Shown in pieces: positions 35,424 to 46,076 of a stretch of DNA of 64,000 nucleotides. The stretch is from the NCBI GenBank assembly GCA_963851245.1, contig CAWKOH010000002.1, positions 248,001 to 312,000 on the forward strand, written 5' to 3'. The notes under the pieces are model-generated. The model ran no database searches, had not been told where the DNA came from, and was given only the letters and a program-made list of their open reading frames with translations. The translations under genes were made by a program, and so were the position numbers. This DNA is from CAWKOH01 sp963851245 (GTDB lineage Bacteria > Actinomycetota > Acidimicrobiia > Acidimicrobiales > Palsa-688). How positions within the stretch are numbered: the first letter of the stretch is position 1; every line of letters starts with the position of its first letter.

Positions 35424-38400
35424 ATGACATTGACGGCGTCGGACGAGCAAACCGACCACGAAATAGACATTTGGCCGCCCGATACCGCTGCTCCTAGATG
35501 GGAGCGGTTCCGCACCCGATTTCTGGGAGTGGAATCGGTGGTCACGCTCGTCGTGGTGGCTGTTTGCGTCCTGGTCGTCTTCAAGGAGACGCAGCCGTCA
35601 CAGCTCTTCAAGAACACCACGCCGGCCGGGGGAGACCTGGGCGCCCATGTATGGCTTCCGGACTACGTCAAACGCGCCCTTCTGCCTCACCTGAGGATCA
35701 GCGGCTGGACACCCGATTGGTACGACGGCTTCCCCGCCCTCAGCTACTACTTCCCGCTCCCGATCATCACCATCGCGCTCCTGTCGTACGTCTTGCCGTA
35801 CAACATCGCGTTCAAGCTGATCGTGGTGCTGGGCCTCCTGACGCTCCCGGTGGCGGCCTGGGCCTTCGGGCGCCTGGCCCGGCTGCGTTTTCCGGGGCCG
35901 GCCTGCCTGGCTGTCGCCACCCTGCCTTTCCTTTTCGGCCGCGAGTTCACCATCTATGGCGGCAACTTCGCCTCCACCATGGCGGGCGAGTTCTGCTTCT
36001 CCATATCACTGTCACTGGCGATCCTGTTCCTCGGCCTGGTGATCAGGGGACTCGAAGACGGCAAGCACCGAGTATCGGCGTCGATCGTGCTGGCGCTGTG
36101 CGGGCTGTGCCACATCCTGCCCCTGTTTTTTGCCCTGGGCGGGGCGCTGATCCTCATGGCCATGACGCTGGTGAGGACTCGCGACTGGCGGCGATTGAAA
36201 TGGGGCATCCCGGTCCTTGTCGTCGGAGGGGCGCTGATCGCCTTCTGGGCCCTCCCCTTCGAGTTGGACCTCGGCTACGCCACCAACATGGGCTACGAGA
36301 AGATCACGAACTACATACCTTCGCTCTTCCCGTCCGGAGATGACTGGCTGTACGCCGTGGCCGGGTTGGGCGCCATCGCCTCCCTCTTCAAGCGGAACAT
36401 GGTCGGGAACTTCCTCACTCTGGCCGCCCTGGGCTCTGCGTTCGTGTTCCGCTTCGCACCCGCGGGCCGCCTCTGGAACGCCCGGGTGCTGCCGTTCTGG
36501 TTCCTTTGCTTGTACCTGCTCGCCGGCGTGGCGTTCATGGAGTTCGGTCTGCTGATCGGTGAGCTGGTGCGCCCCGGCCAGGAGGGGCGTCGATCGGTCA
36601 CAGTGTCGACTGCCGCCGTAACCCTTGTCGCGGCCTTGCTGTGGGTGCTCTTCCCCCTCCACTGGCTGCCCTTCGGTCATACGACGGCCTCGGGAAAGTA
36701 CACGTGGATGGGCATCACCACGTCCGACGACTCCTTCGTCCCTGACTGGGTCAACTGGGACTTCTCCGGCTACCAGTCCCCCGGGAAATCGCGGGAGAAG
36801 GAGTACTTCGCGCTCGTGGCCGAGATGAAGAAGCTGGGGCAGAATCCGGCGTACGGGTGCGGCCGGGCCATGTGGGAATACGAGCCGGAGCTCAACGACA
36901 TGGGCACGCCCGACGCCCTGATGTTGCTGCCGTACTGGACCGACGGCTGTATAGGGTCGCAGGAGGGCCTCTACTACGAGTCGTCGGCGACGACCCCATA
37001 CCACTTCCTCAACGCGGCCGAGCTGTCCGACCAGCCTGCGAACCCGGTCCGGAACCTCGACTACCCCACGGCGCCGAACGTCGAGGAGGGTATCGAGCAC
37101 CTTCAGATGCTCGGCGTCAAGTACTTCATGGCCGAGACCCCTGATATCGAGGCGGCCGCCGACGCCGACAGCAGCCTGCGATTGGTGGGCACCGTGGGCC
37201 CCTTCCCGGTCACATACACGTCGAGCAACAACACCAGTTCATCCGTGCAGCAACGGACCTGGAAAATCTACGAGATCGACGACTCGGCCGAGGTGAGCCC
37301 CCTTGTCAACCAACCTGTGGTGGTCAAAGGGGCTTCCACCCACAACTGGCTCAAGACCTCCGAAGCGTGGTACCTCAACCCGGCCGAGTGGAGCGTCTTC
37401 GAAGCCGTTTCGGGGCCGAAAAACTGGGCTCGGGTCACATCTGATCAAACGAGCCTGCCCCAGACCCCACTTCCCCCGGTGCAGGTCTCCAACATCAAGG
37501 AGGGCACCCAGACCATCTCGTTCGACGTCGACCGGACCGGGGTACCGGTTCTGGTGAAGACCTCGTACTTCCCGAACTGGCAGGTGAAGGGGGCGAAGGG
37601 CGTGTACCGGGTCACGCCCAACCTGATGGTGGTGGTACCCACGGCGTACCACGTGACGCTCAACTACGGGTACACGGCCGTCGATTGGACCGGCTTCATC
37701 CTTTCCCTGTTCGGTCTCATGGCGCTGGTGGGCCTCTGGCGGCTCGGTCCTGTCGCCTACGCCGCTCCGAGGGCCCGGCCCCAGCGCTCGTTCGGTTGGG
37801 CAGCCAGGCCGAGTACGACGGATAAGGTTCGAGGCGGCATGAGCACGATCGACCCCGAGGCCCTCAGCGCCGTCTTCAAGGCTTACGACATCCGGGGGAC
37901 CGTGCCCGATCAGATCAACCCGGACCTGGCCCGATCCGTCGGCGCCGCCTTCGCCCGCTTCGCGGAGTCCGCAAGACTGCTCGTCGCCAGGGACATGCGG
38001 CCTTCTGGGGAGGAGCTGGTGGCGGCCTTTGCCGAGGGGGCAACTTCTGCTGGTGCCGATGTGATCAACCTCGGCATGTGCTCCACGGACGAGATGTACT
38101 TCGCTTCCGGCAGCCTGAACGCGCCCGGCGCCATGTTCACCGCCTCGCACAACCCCGCCAACTACAACGGGATCAAGCTGTGCCGAGCCGGGGCCCGGCC
38201 GGTCGGGGCCGACACCGGATTGCGCGAGATAAAGGCCATGGTCCTGGCCAATGGCGGACTGCCGCAGAGTTCGGGAGCGTGGCCGGCGCTGGGCCGGGTC
38301 AGCCGGGCCGACGTGCTCGGCGACTACGCCGCCAAGGTGCGCTCGTTCGTCGATTTGGACGCTCTCCGCCCCCTCAAGGTGGTGGCCGACACCGCTAACG

Positions 38401-39236
38401 GAATGGGCGGCCTGGTCGTGCCCGCAGTCTTCACCGGTCTGCCCTTCCATCTCGACATCATGTACGGAGAGCTGGACGGTACGTTCCCGAACCACCCTGC
38501 CGATCCGATCCAGCAGGAGAACCTGCTCGACCTGAGGCGCCGGATTCTGGAGACCGGAGCGCATGTCGGCTTGGCTTTCGACGGTGACGCCGATAGGTGC
38601 TTCCTGGTCGATGACCAGGGCGAGCCGCTCTCCGGGTCTACGACCACTGCCATTGTCGCGGCCGCCATGCTGGAGAAACATCCCGGTGCGACGATTCTCC
38701 ACAACCTCATCTGCTCCAAGGCCGTCCCCGAGATCGTTCGCGAGCTCGGCGGCGTGCCGGTCCGCACCCGCGTGGGTCACTCGTACATAAAGGCTGTCAT
38801 GGCCGACACCGACGCTCTCTTCGGGGGCGAGCACTCGGGTCACTACTACTTCCGGGACAATTACCGGGCCGATTCCGGGGTCATCGCCGCGCTGGTTGTG
38901 CTCGAGATTCTGTGCCGGGACGGACAGCCCCTCTCGGAAGTGCGCAAGAGCTTCGAGCGCTACGCCGACTCGGGCGAGATCAACACCCAGGTGTCCGATC
39001 CACAGGCGGTGATCGATTCGGTGGCCCGCCACTTCGAGGGGGCCAAGCAAGATCATCTGGACGGGCTCACCGTCGACCTCGGGGACTGGTGGTTCAACGT
39101 GCGGCCATCGAACACCGAGCCGCTCCTGCGGCTGAACCTGGAGGCAGCTGACGCGGCATCGTGCCAAGCTCACACCGCCGAAGTGCTGTCCCTGATATCG
39201 GCCAACGAGGATAGGAGCGAGTCCTATGACGCTTGA
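35424..39236 (+). CDS. PTPS-related membrane protein fused in frame to phosphomannomutase/phosphoglucomutase
   Basis: One uninterrupted 1270-codon frame. Residues 1-~790 form a multi-span membrane protein of the PTPS-related (6-pyruvoyl-tetrahydropterin-synthase-related) group, with GGDLGAHVWLPDYVKRALLP, GFPALSYYFPLP and a last span FILSLFGLMALVGLW near 755-769; such proteins look like envelope glycan enzymes of the GT-C type. Residues 806-1270 are a complete phosphohexomutase. A true fusion would be unusual. A TAA in the next frame at 37823-37825 sits 13 bases before an ATG at 37839 with GAGG ahead of it, so two genes joined by a single-base error are equally likely. Confidence 0.8.
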   Translation: MTLTASDEQTDHEIDIWPPDTAAPRWERFRTRFLGVESVVTLVVVAVCVLVVFKETQPSQLFKNTTPAGGDLGAHVWLPDYVKRALLPHLRISGWTPDWYDGFPALSYYFPLPIITIALLSYVLPYNIAFKLIVVLGLLTLPVAAWAFGRLARLRFPGPACLAVATLPFLFGREFTIYGGNFASTMAGEFCFSISLSLAILFLGLVIRGLEDGKHRVSASIVLALCGLCHILPLFFALGGALILMAMTLVRTRDWRRLKWGIPVLVVGGALIAFWALPFELDLGYATNMGYEKITNYIPSLFPSGDDWLYAVAGLGAIASLFKRNMVGNFLTLAALGSAFVFRFAPAGRLWNARVLPFWFLCLYLLAGVAFMEFGLLIGELVRPGQEGRRSVTVSTAAVTLVAALLWVLFPLHWLPFGHTTASGKYTWMGITTSDDSFVPDWVNWDFSGYQSPGKSREKEYFALVAEMKKLGQNPAYGCGRAMWEYEPELNDMGTPDALMLLPYWTDGCIGSQEGLYYESSATTPYHFLNAAELSDQPANPVRNLDYPTAPNVEEGIEHLQMLGVKYFMAETPDIEAAADADSSLRLVGTVGPFPVTYTSSNNTSSSVQQRTWKIYEIDDSAEVSPLVNQPVVVKGASTHNWLKTSEAWYLNPAEWSVFEAVSGPKNWARVTSDQTSLPQTPLPPVQVSNIKEGTQTISFDVDRTGVPVLVKTSYFPNWQVKGAKGVYRVTPNLMVVVPTAYHVTLNYGYTAVDWTGFILSLFGLMALVGLWRLGPVAYAAPRARPQRSFGWAARPSTTDKVRGGMSTIDPEALSAVFKAYDIRGTVPDQINPDLARSVGAAFARFAESARLLVARDMRPSGEELVAAFAEGATSAGADVINLGMCSTDEMYFASGSLNAPGAMFTASHNPANYNGIKLCRAGARPVGADTGLREIKAMVLANGGLPQSSGAWPALGRVSRADVLGDYAAKVRSFVDLDALRPLKVVADTANGMGGLVVPAVFTGLPFHLDIMYGELDGTFPNHPADPIQQENLLDLRRRILETGAHVGLAFDGDADRCFLVDDQGEPLSGSTTTAIVAAAMLEKHPGATILHNLICSKAVPEIVRELGGVPVRTRVGHSYIKAVMADTDALFGGEHSGHYYFRDNYRADSGVIAALVVLEILCRDGQPLSEVRKSFERYADSGEINTQVSDPQAVIDSVARHFEGAKQDHLDGLTVDLGDWWFNVRPSNTEPLLRLNLEAADAASCQAHTAEVLSLISANEDRSESYDA
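37839..39236 (+). other. manB: Phosphomannomutase/phosphoglucomutase domain, possibly a separate gene
   Basis: 465 residues from the internal ATG. FKAYDIRGTVPDQI opens the protein, the phosphoserine loop is FTASHNPANYNGIK, the metal loop is FDGDADRCF, the sugar-binding loop is GGEHSGHYYF, and the phosphate-binding loop is RPSNTEPLLRLN, so all four active-site loops of the alpha-D-phosphohexomutase family are intact. The enzyme interconverts mannose-6-P and mannose-1-P (or the glucose pair), feeding the GDP-mannose-type pyrophosphorylase at 18708. Its stop overlaps the Trm112-like start. In Mycobacterium the equivalent (Rv3257c) lies just after the DUF3499 gene, as here. Confidence 0.85.
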
Positions 39237-39468
39237 CCCGAAGCTGCTGGAGGTCCTGGCCTGTCCCAAGGACAAGGGGCCCCTGCTGTACTTCGCCGAC
39301 GAGGATTCGCTCTACAACCCCCGGCTCCGGCTCCGCTACCGGATCACCGACGACATACCGAACATGCTGATAGACGAGGCCGACTCGGTGGACGACGCCG
39401 AGGACGCCCGCCTTCTCGCCAAGGCCGAGTCAGAAGGGATCAAGCCGGCGTGGTCGAGCGAATCCTGA
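39226..39468 (+). CDS. Trm112-like (UPF0434) protein
   Basis: 80 residues with the Trm112 pattern: LLEVLACPKDKGPLLY at the N-terminus and YRITDDIPNMLIDEA in the centre. In other organisms Trm112 is a zinc-ribbon activator of methyltransferases; this bacterial version keeps only one cysteine (ACPKD), so zinc binding may be lost. It overlaps the mutase stop by eleven bases, pointing to coupled translation. Its partner is unknown. Confidence 0.82.
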   Translation: MTLDPKLLEVLACPKDKGPLLYFADEDSLYNPRLRLRYRITDDIPNMLIDEADSVDDAEDARLLAKAESEGIKPAWSSES

Positions 39469-39578
39469 TCCGACCCCGCTCAGGGGTGACGGCCGGCCGA
39501 GTGGCCGCGGGCGAGGAGGTGGGCGCGGCGGCGGGTCTGGCGCGTGCCGGGGCCGGCGATTTGGCGGCCGGCCGGTGA
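39450..39578 (+). CDS. Possible 42-residue coupled mini-gene
   Basis: A GTG-initiated frame reading VVERILIRPRSGVTAGRVAAGEE and ending in an Ala/Gly-rich tail. It begins inside the last codons of the Trm112-like gene and its TGA overlaps the GTG of the next gene, so it tiles the entire 106-base gap. The double overlap is what a real coupled gene would show, but the Ala/Gly/Arg composition is also what random GC-rich sequence gives. No family recognised. Confidence 0.25.
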   Translation: MVERILIRPRSGVTAGRVAAGEEVGAAAGLARAGAGDLAAGR

Positions 39579-40624
39579 GCGACGGTCCCGCCGTTATCCT
39601 CGACACCATCGGCATGTTCGCCCTGACTGCCGCCCTGCCGGAACAGGTCGAGGAGGCGGCTGATCGCATTTCAGGTATGACGGTCGCCCTCGACGCCGCG
39701 GCCATCGAGAACGTGGTCGTCATAGGCATGGGTGGCAGCGGGATGGCCGGGGAGGTCATCTCGGCTGTGACCGCGCCGCTCCTTCCGGTCCCGGTCATGG
39801 TGGTCAAGTCGTACGAGTGTCCCGCCTTCGTCGGGCCAGAGAGCCTGGTCTTCGCCATCTCGGCCTCGGGGGAAACCGAAGAGACTATTCAGGCCGCATC
39901 TGACGCCGCCGCGACGGGCGCCCACCTGGTGGTGGTCAGCGGCGGCGGCCGCCTGGCTGAGCTGGCATCGGTGTGGGATGCCCCGATGATCGAGGTGCCG
40001 TCCGGCGTCCCCCAACCCCGGGCTGCGCTGGGGGCCATGGCCATGCCGCCGCTCGTCGTGCTGGAGAACGTGGGGCTGTACCGCGGGGGTCACTCGTGGA
40101 TCGACGAGGCCGTGACCCAGCTGAAGCGGCGCCGTGACGAAATGGAAGCGGCGGGCGCGTCCAGCACCGCCGCCGCCATCGCCCGGCGTATCGGCCGGAC
40201 CATGGCGCTCATTCACGGCGGCGGATCGGTCGGAGCCACGGCTGCCCAGAGGTGGAAGACCCAGATCAACGAGAACGCCAAGGCGCCGGCCTGGTGGAGC
40301 TCGCAGCCGGAGCTGTGCCACAACGAGGTGTGCGGCTGGGGCCAGCACGGCGACGTGACCCGCCAGGTCATCACGGCTGTGGCCTTGCGGCATGACGCTG
40401 AGCATCCCCAGGTGGGCCGGCGCTTCGAACTGGTTGGCGAGTTGATGCGAGAGGTGGTGGCCGACGTCATCGAGGTGCAGGCCGAGGGTGACGGCGACCT
40501 GGCCCAGCTATTGGACCTGATCCTCATCGGCGACTACGTGTCGCTGTGGATGGCGGCGGAAGCCGGCGTGGACCCGGGGCCGGTCCCGGTTCTCGGGGAG
40601 CTCAAGCAGGCTCTGAGCGGCTAG
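39575..40624 (+). CDS. Bifunctional phosphoglucose/phosphomannose isomerase-like SIS protein
   Basis: 349 residues. The SIS sugar-isomerase fold is visible in VVVIGMGGSGMAGEVI near residue 48 and FAISASGETEETIQA near 92, and the C-terminal PGI/PMI region has the catalytic stretch NENAKAPAWWSSQPELCHNEVCGW. It would interconvert fructose-6-P with glucose-6-P and mannose-6-P, supplying the mutase encoded upstream. The same order (mutase, then this protein) is known for Rv3257c and Rv3256c in Mycobacterium. The start is the GTG at 39575, just ahead of the helical lead. Confidence 0.85.
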   Translation: MSDGPAVILDTIGMFALTAALPEQVEEAADRISGMTVALDAAAIENVVVIGMGGSGMAGEVISAVTAPLLPVPVMVVKSYECPAFVGPESLVFAISASGETEETIQAASDAAATGAHLVVVSGGGRLAELASVWDAPMIEVPSGVPQPRAALGAMAMPPLVVLENVGLYRGGHSWIDEAVTQLKRRRDEMEAAGASSTAAAIARRIGRTMALIHGGGSVGATAAQRWKTQINENAKAPAWWSSQPELCHNEVCGWGQHGDVTRQVITAVALRHDAEHPQVGRRFELVGELMREVVADVIEVQAEGDGDLAQLLDLILIGDYVSLWMAAEAGVDPGPVPVLGELKQALSG

Positions 40625-40708
40625 CGGCCCACCCGTAGGGGGTGAGTCGGTGGGACTGTCATAGCCGGCGGGCCACGGGCTGCGGCCCACGAATATCATC
40701 CAAATGAG

Positions 40709-40760
40709 ATCTTTGTGCTGAGTAGTTCACCATATATGATGAACTACTCGACACAAAGAT
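40709..40760. repeat. AT-rich inverted repeat with 9+9-base arms
   Basis: The left arm is ATCTTTGTG (40709-40717) then AGTAGTTCA (40721-40729); the right arm is TGAACTACT (40740-40748) then CACAAAGAT (40752-40760). Both pairs are perfect, separated by symmetric 3-base mismatches (CTG/CGA), around a CCATATATGA loop that itself contains CATATATG. Its base composition is unlike its surroundings. It could be the terminator of the upstream gene, a binding site, or a small mobile-element end; the abutting TTGACA favours an operator. Confidence 0.75.
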
Positions 40761-40791
40761 TGACAATCGGGGACAGGAGACCGCCTACGAC
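40760..40791 (+). promoter_or_regulatory. Candidate promoter abutting the inverted repeat
   Basis: A consensus -35 box TTGACA occupies 40760-40765; its first base is the last base of the inverted repeat. The best -10 candidate is TACGAC at 40786-40791, with a long 20-base spacer, so strength is uncertain. Transcription from here would begin near 40798, just ahead of the structured RNA candidate and the response regulator gene. Confidence 0.45.
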
Positions 40792-40824
40792 TCCTCACAC
40801 CGCAAAGCGTTAGGCTGGCGCCGG

Positions 40825-41005
40825 TCCTCAGCGGGTCTGTGGTTGAAAGTCGATGCCAGTCGCAGGCAAAACGACCCACGTAAGGCAGTCGCAAGCTGCT
40901 GATCATGGTGCGGCTTAGAAGTAAGCCCTGGCTGGCGATGGAACCATGGGGGTTCCGGGTCGGTCAGGCAGGTGTGGGGTCAAAGACCAGGTCAGCCGCT
41001 GAGGA
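40825..41005 (+). ncRNA. Candidate structured RNA or 5' leader, 181 nt, multi-branched
   Basis: No plausible protein is encoded in 40625-41032. A perfect 10-bp closing stem pairs 40825-40834 with 40996-41005. Inside are: GTGG/CCAC (40839-40842 with 40076-type partner 40876-40879) stacked on GTCG/CGAC (40849-40852 with 40872-40875) and TGCC/GGCA (40854-40857 with 40865-40868); GCAG/CTGC (40885-40888 with 40896-40899); GGCTTA/TAAGCC with a GAAG tetraloop (40912-40927); a 9-bp helix with G-U pairs (40928-40936 with 40959-40967) capped by GGAACC/GGTTCC (40940-40945 with 40951-40956). For the first helix the right-hand partner is 40876-40879. The strand is assumed from the downstream gene. Not recognised with certainty; the raiA RNA motif, known upstream of raiA/comF-type genes, is one candidate. 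Confidence 0.65.
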
Positions 41006-41032
41006 TCGCTATCTCAGCTACTTTCGGGCCTC

Positions 41033-41725
41033 GTGAGCGAGTCGGAGGTACGCGAACCGGTTCGCGTGCTGATGGCCGACGATCAGGCCCTCTTCCGCCG
41101 GGGCCTGTTCGTTCTGCTGGGTTCCGAGCCGGGCATAGAGGTGGTGGCCGAAGCCAAGGACGGCGAGGAGGCCGTCGCCATGGCGGTCGAGCTGGCCCCC
41201 GACGTCGCCCTTCTGGACGTCCGCATGCCCCGCATGGATGGCATCCAGGCAGCCCGGCGCATCCGGGAGCTCCTTCCCTCCACCAAGGTGCTCATGCTCA
41301 CCGTTTCCGACGAGGAGGACGACCTCTACGAGGCCGTCAAGGCCGGTGCCAATGGCTACCTGCTGAAGGAGGTGTCGGTCGAAGACGTGGCCGCCGCCAT
41401 CCACGCCGTTGTACAGGGGCAGAGCCTTATCTCTCCGTCCATGGCCTCGAAGCTGCTGCGCGAGTTCAACGCGCTGGCCCGTCAAGCCGCGGAGCGCGAG
41501 CAGCTGCCCGCCCCCGTTCTAACGCCGCGGGAGCTCGAAGTGCTCCGGTTGGTGGCCCGGGGGATGAGCAACAAGGACGTCGCCGATCATCTGTTCATTT
41601 CGGAGAACACGGTCAAGAACCACGTGCGCAACATTCTCGAGAAGCTGCATCTCCACTCGAGGATGGAGGCGGTCATGTATGCCGTTCGTCAACACCTGCT
41701 CGACCCGCATCACACCGATAGCTGA
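41033..41725 (+). CDS. NarL/FixJ-type response regulator
   Basis: 230 residues. The receiver domain begins VRVLMADDQALFRRGL with the acidic pair DD, the phospho-acceptor Asp lies in VALLDVRMPRMDGI near residue 63, and the conserved Lys in GYLLKEVS. A LuxR-type helix-turn-helix follows (LTPRELEVLRLVARGMSNKDVADHLFISENTVKNH, in parts). No histidine kinase is adjacent, so it is an orphan regulator here. The gene is preceded by the structured RNA candidate, which would form its 5' leader. It lies where actinobacteria often have hpf/comF-type genes before secA. GTG 41033 is the likely start; its targets are unknown. Confidence 0.9.
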   Translation: MSESEVREPVRVLMADDQALFRRGLFVLLGSEPGIEVVAEAKDGEEAVAMAVELAPDVALLDVRMPRMDGIQAARRIRELLPSTKVLMLTVSDEEDDLYEAVKAGANGYLLKEVSVEDVAAAIHAVVQGQSLISPSMASKLLREFNALARQAAEREQLPAPVLTPRELEVLRLVARGMSNKDVADHLFISENTVKNHVRNILEKLHLHSRMEAVMYAVRQHLLDPHHTDS

Positions 41726-41742
41726 GCCACACCGCAATACAG

Positions 41743-43200
41743 CTAAGAGCCCGCAATCCTCCTGTACACCGAAACGCCCCCTCCCTCGGCCACCAGCTCG
41801 AAGTCCGATGCGATGGACGAGAAGACGGCTTGATCCTCGCCAAACAGGAACGTCGGGACCACCACGTATTGCACCTGGCCCGAGAAGGGGAGGCGCTGAC
41901 CCTCCTGCTTGTACAGACCCCAGTAGTTGGCCTTGAACGGAGTAGGCCACTGATAGATCTGAAGGCGGTGGTCGAGGTGGGGCACATAGGGGTAGTAGGC
42001 GGAGACGGCGGCGTCGGCGGGCACGTTGCTCAAGGCCCGGTTGATGGCGGCCACCTGGGCGCCGTTGGGGTTCATGTGCGGGTACGTGTAGCGGGAGAAC
42101 GGGGCCAGGCCCCACAGGATGCATGAAACGAGGGCGGCGAGGGTCACCAACGCGGTTGCCAGCATCCGCCGATGGGCGGTGGCCAGCCGGCCCACCGCGA
42201 AGGCCGTGCCTATGGCCAGGATCGGTACTAGAGGAAGCGAATAGTGGTAGAGGATCTCCTGCATGTACGGGAAATCGCTGAGCACGTTCTCACTGAGCGC
42301 CAGGATCCCGATAGCGGCCAGTTCCGGCGCCAAGAGGAAGACCCAACCGAATGAGAACCCCATCTGCCACACGTAGAACGGTCTGTTCCCGCTGACTAAA
42401 TAGCGCCAGAAGGTCGGCGCATGTAACACGGGTGCAGCCGCCAGACCGCCGGCGCCGCCGAACGGTATGCGATTGGCGTAGAAGGTCGCTGTTCCGAGCA
42501 AGGCCTCGATCACGACCCCGTAGGCAAACGCCATCCACACGATCGACGCCGCAATGATGGCGATACCCCAGGTACGGTCCCGCCGCCACCAGACCCAGAC
42601 CCCCAGGGGGACCATCAACAGAGCGGTGTCCTCCTTCACCAGTAAGGACGCCGCCACGGCGACAGCTAGGAGAACCGGCTTCCCCTCGACCGCGGCATAA
42701 ATGGCCAAGGCCACCGACAGCACCAAAAAGCACTCGGGATGGAACTGCTCCAGGTTCCCGTTCTGGAGGGCCGGGTTGAGGAGGTAGGCCGCCGTCAGCG
42801 CAGTGGCCAGGGTCGTGCTCGCCGTCCACCGCCGGGCCAGCAGGTAGATCGGGATGGCCGCCGCGGCCAGGAGGCACGACTGCAGCACGAGGAGCGCCTG
42901 GGCGTGCGGGTACACCCAGTACAGGGGGACGGCCAGCAGCAGGATGAAGGAGGTGTGATCGCCGAACAGGTTCCGCCCCATGACCGTGACGAACGGAGCG
43001 TGGAAGCGGCTCAGGAGCCACACGCCCTGGTCGAAGATCCCCAGGTCGAACCCGGGTGTGCCATATCCGTCCTGGACGGCCACCGACAGCAGGCTGAAGC
43101 ACAGCGCGTAGGCGAAGATCAGCAGGGCCACCGGCAGGTGGGGGAGGGCGCGGCGGCGCCAGTCCTCGCCCCGCAGGGACAGGCGCCGCTGATCTAGCAC
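41743..43200 (-). CDS. DUF2079 family membrane protein
   Basis: 485 residues, about ten predicted membrane helices. The N-terminal region has GYGTPGFDLGIFDQGVWLLSRFHAPF and GDHTSFILLLAVPLYW, the signature of DUF2079, a group related to GT-C glycosyltransferases with an acidic first loop (FDLGIFDQ). The C-terminal ~130 residues are extracytoplasmic (YYPYVPHLDHRLQIYQWP). The biochemical role is unknown; transfer of a sugar from a polyprenyl carrier is a family-based guess. It is convergent with the response regulator and divergent from secA with a 56-base gap. Confidence 0.82.
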   Translation of the reverse strand: MLDQRRLSLRGEDWRRRALPHLPVALLIFAYALCFSLLSVAVQDGYGTPGFDLGIFDQGVWLLSRFHAPFVTVMGRNLFGDHTSFILLLAVPLYWVYPHAQALLVLQSCLLAAAAIPIYLLARRWTASTTLATALTAAYLLNPALQNGNLEQFHPECFLVLSVALAIYAAVEGKPVLLAVAVAASLLVKEDTALLMVPLGVWVWWRRDRTWGIAIIAASIVWMAFAYGVVIEALLGTATFYANRIPFGGAGGLAAAPVLHAPTFWRYLVSGNRPFYVWQMGFSFGWVFLLAPELAAIGILALSENVLSDFPYMQEILYHYSLPLVPILAIGTAFAVGRLATAHRRMLATALVTLAALVSCILWGLAPFSRYTYPHMNPNGAQVAAINRALSNVPADAAVSAYYPYVPHLDHRLQIYQWPTPFKANYWGLYKQEGQRLPFSGQVQYVVVPTFLFGEDQAVFSSIASDFELVAEGGGVSVYRRIAGS

Positions 43201-43256
43201 TGCGAGAGGGTAGCGAGACCTCCGGCACTTGGCCCGCCAGTACCATTGAGAGCACC

Positions 43257-46070
<2,814 letters not shown>

Positions 46071-46076
46071 GGGCCG

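Noticed and set aside
37239..39275. 678-codon minus-strand frame opposite the mutase region
   Set aside because: No recognisable domain; the plus strand has intact mutase active-site loops.
40801..41032. tRNA, tmRNA, RNase P or SRP RNA at the structured region
   Set aside because: No cloverleaf, no CCA end, no tmRNA tag frame, no RNase P P4 core and no SRP GGAA-tetraloop helix 8 sequence could be found.
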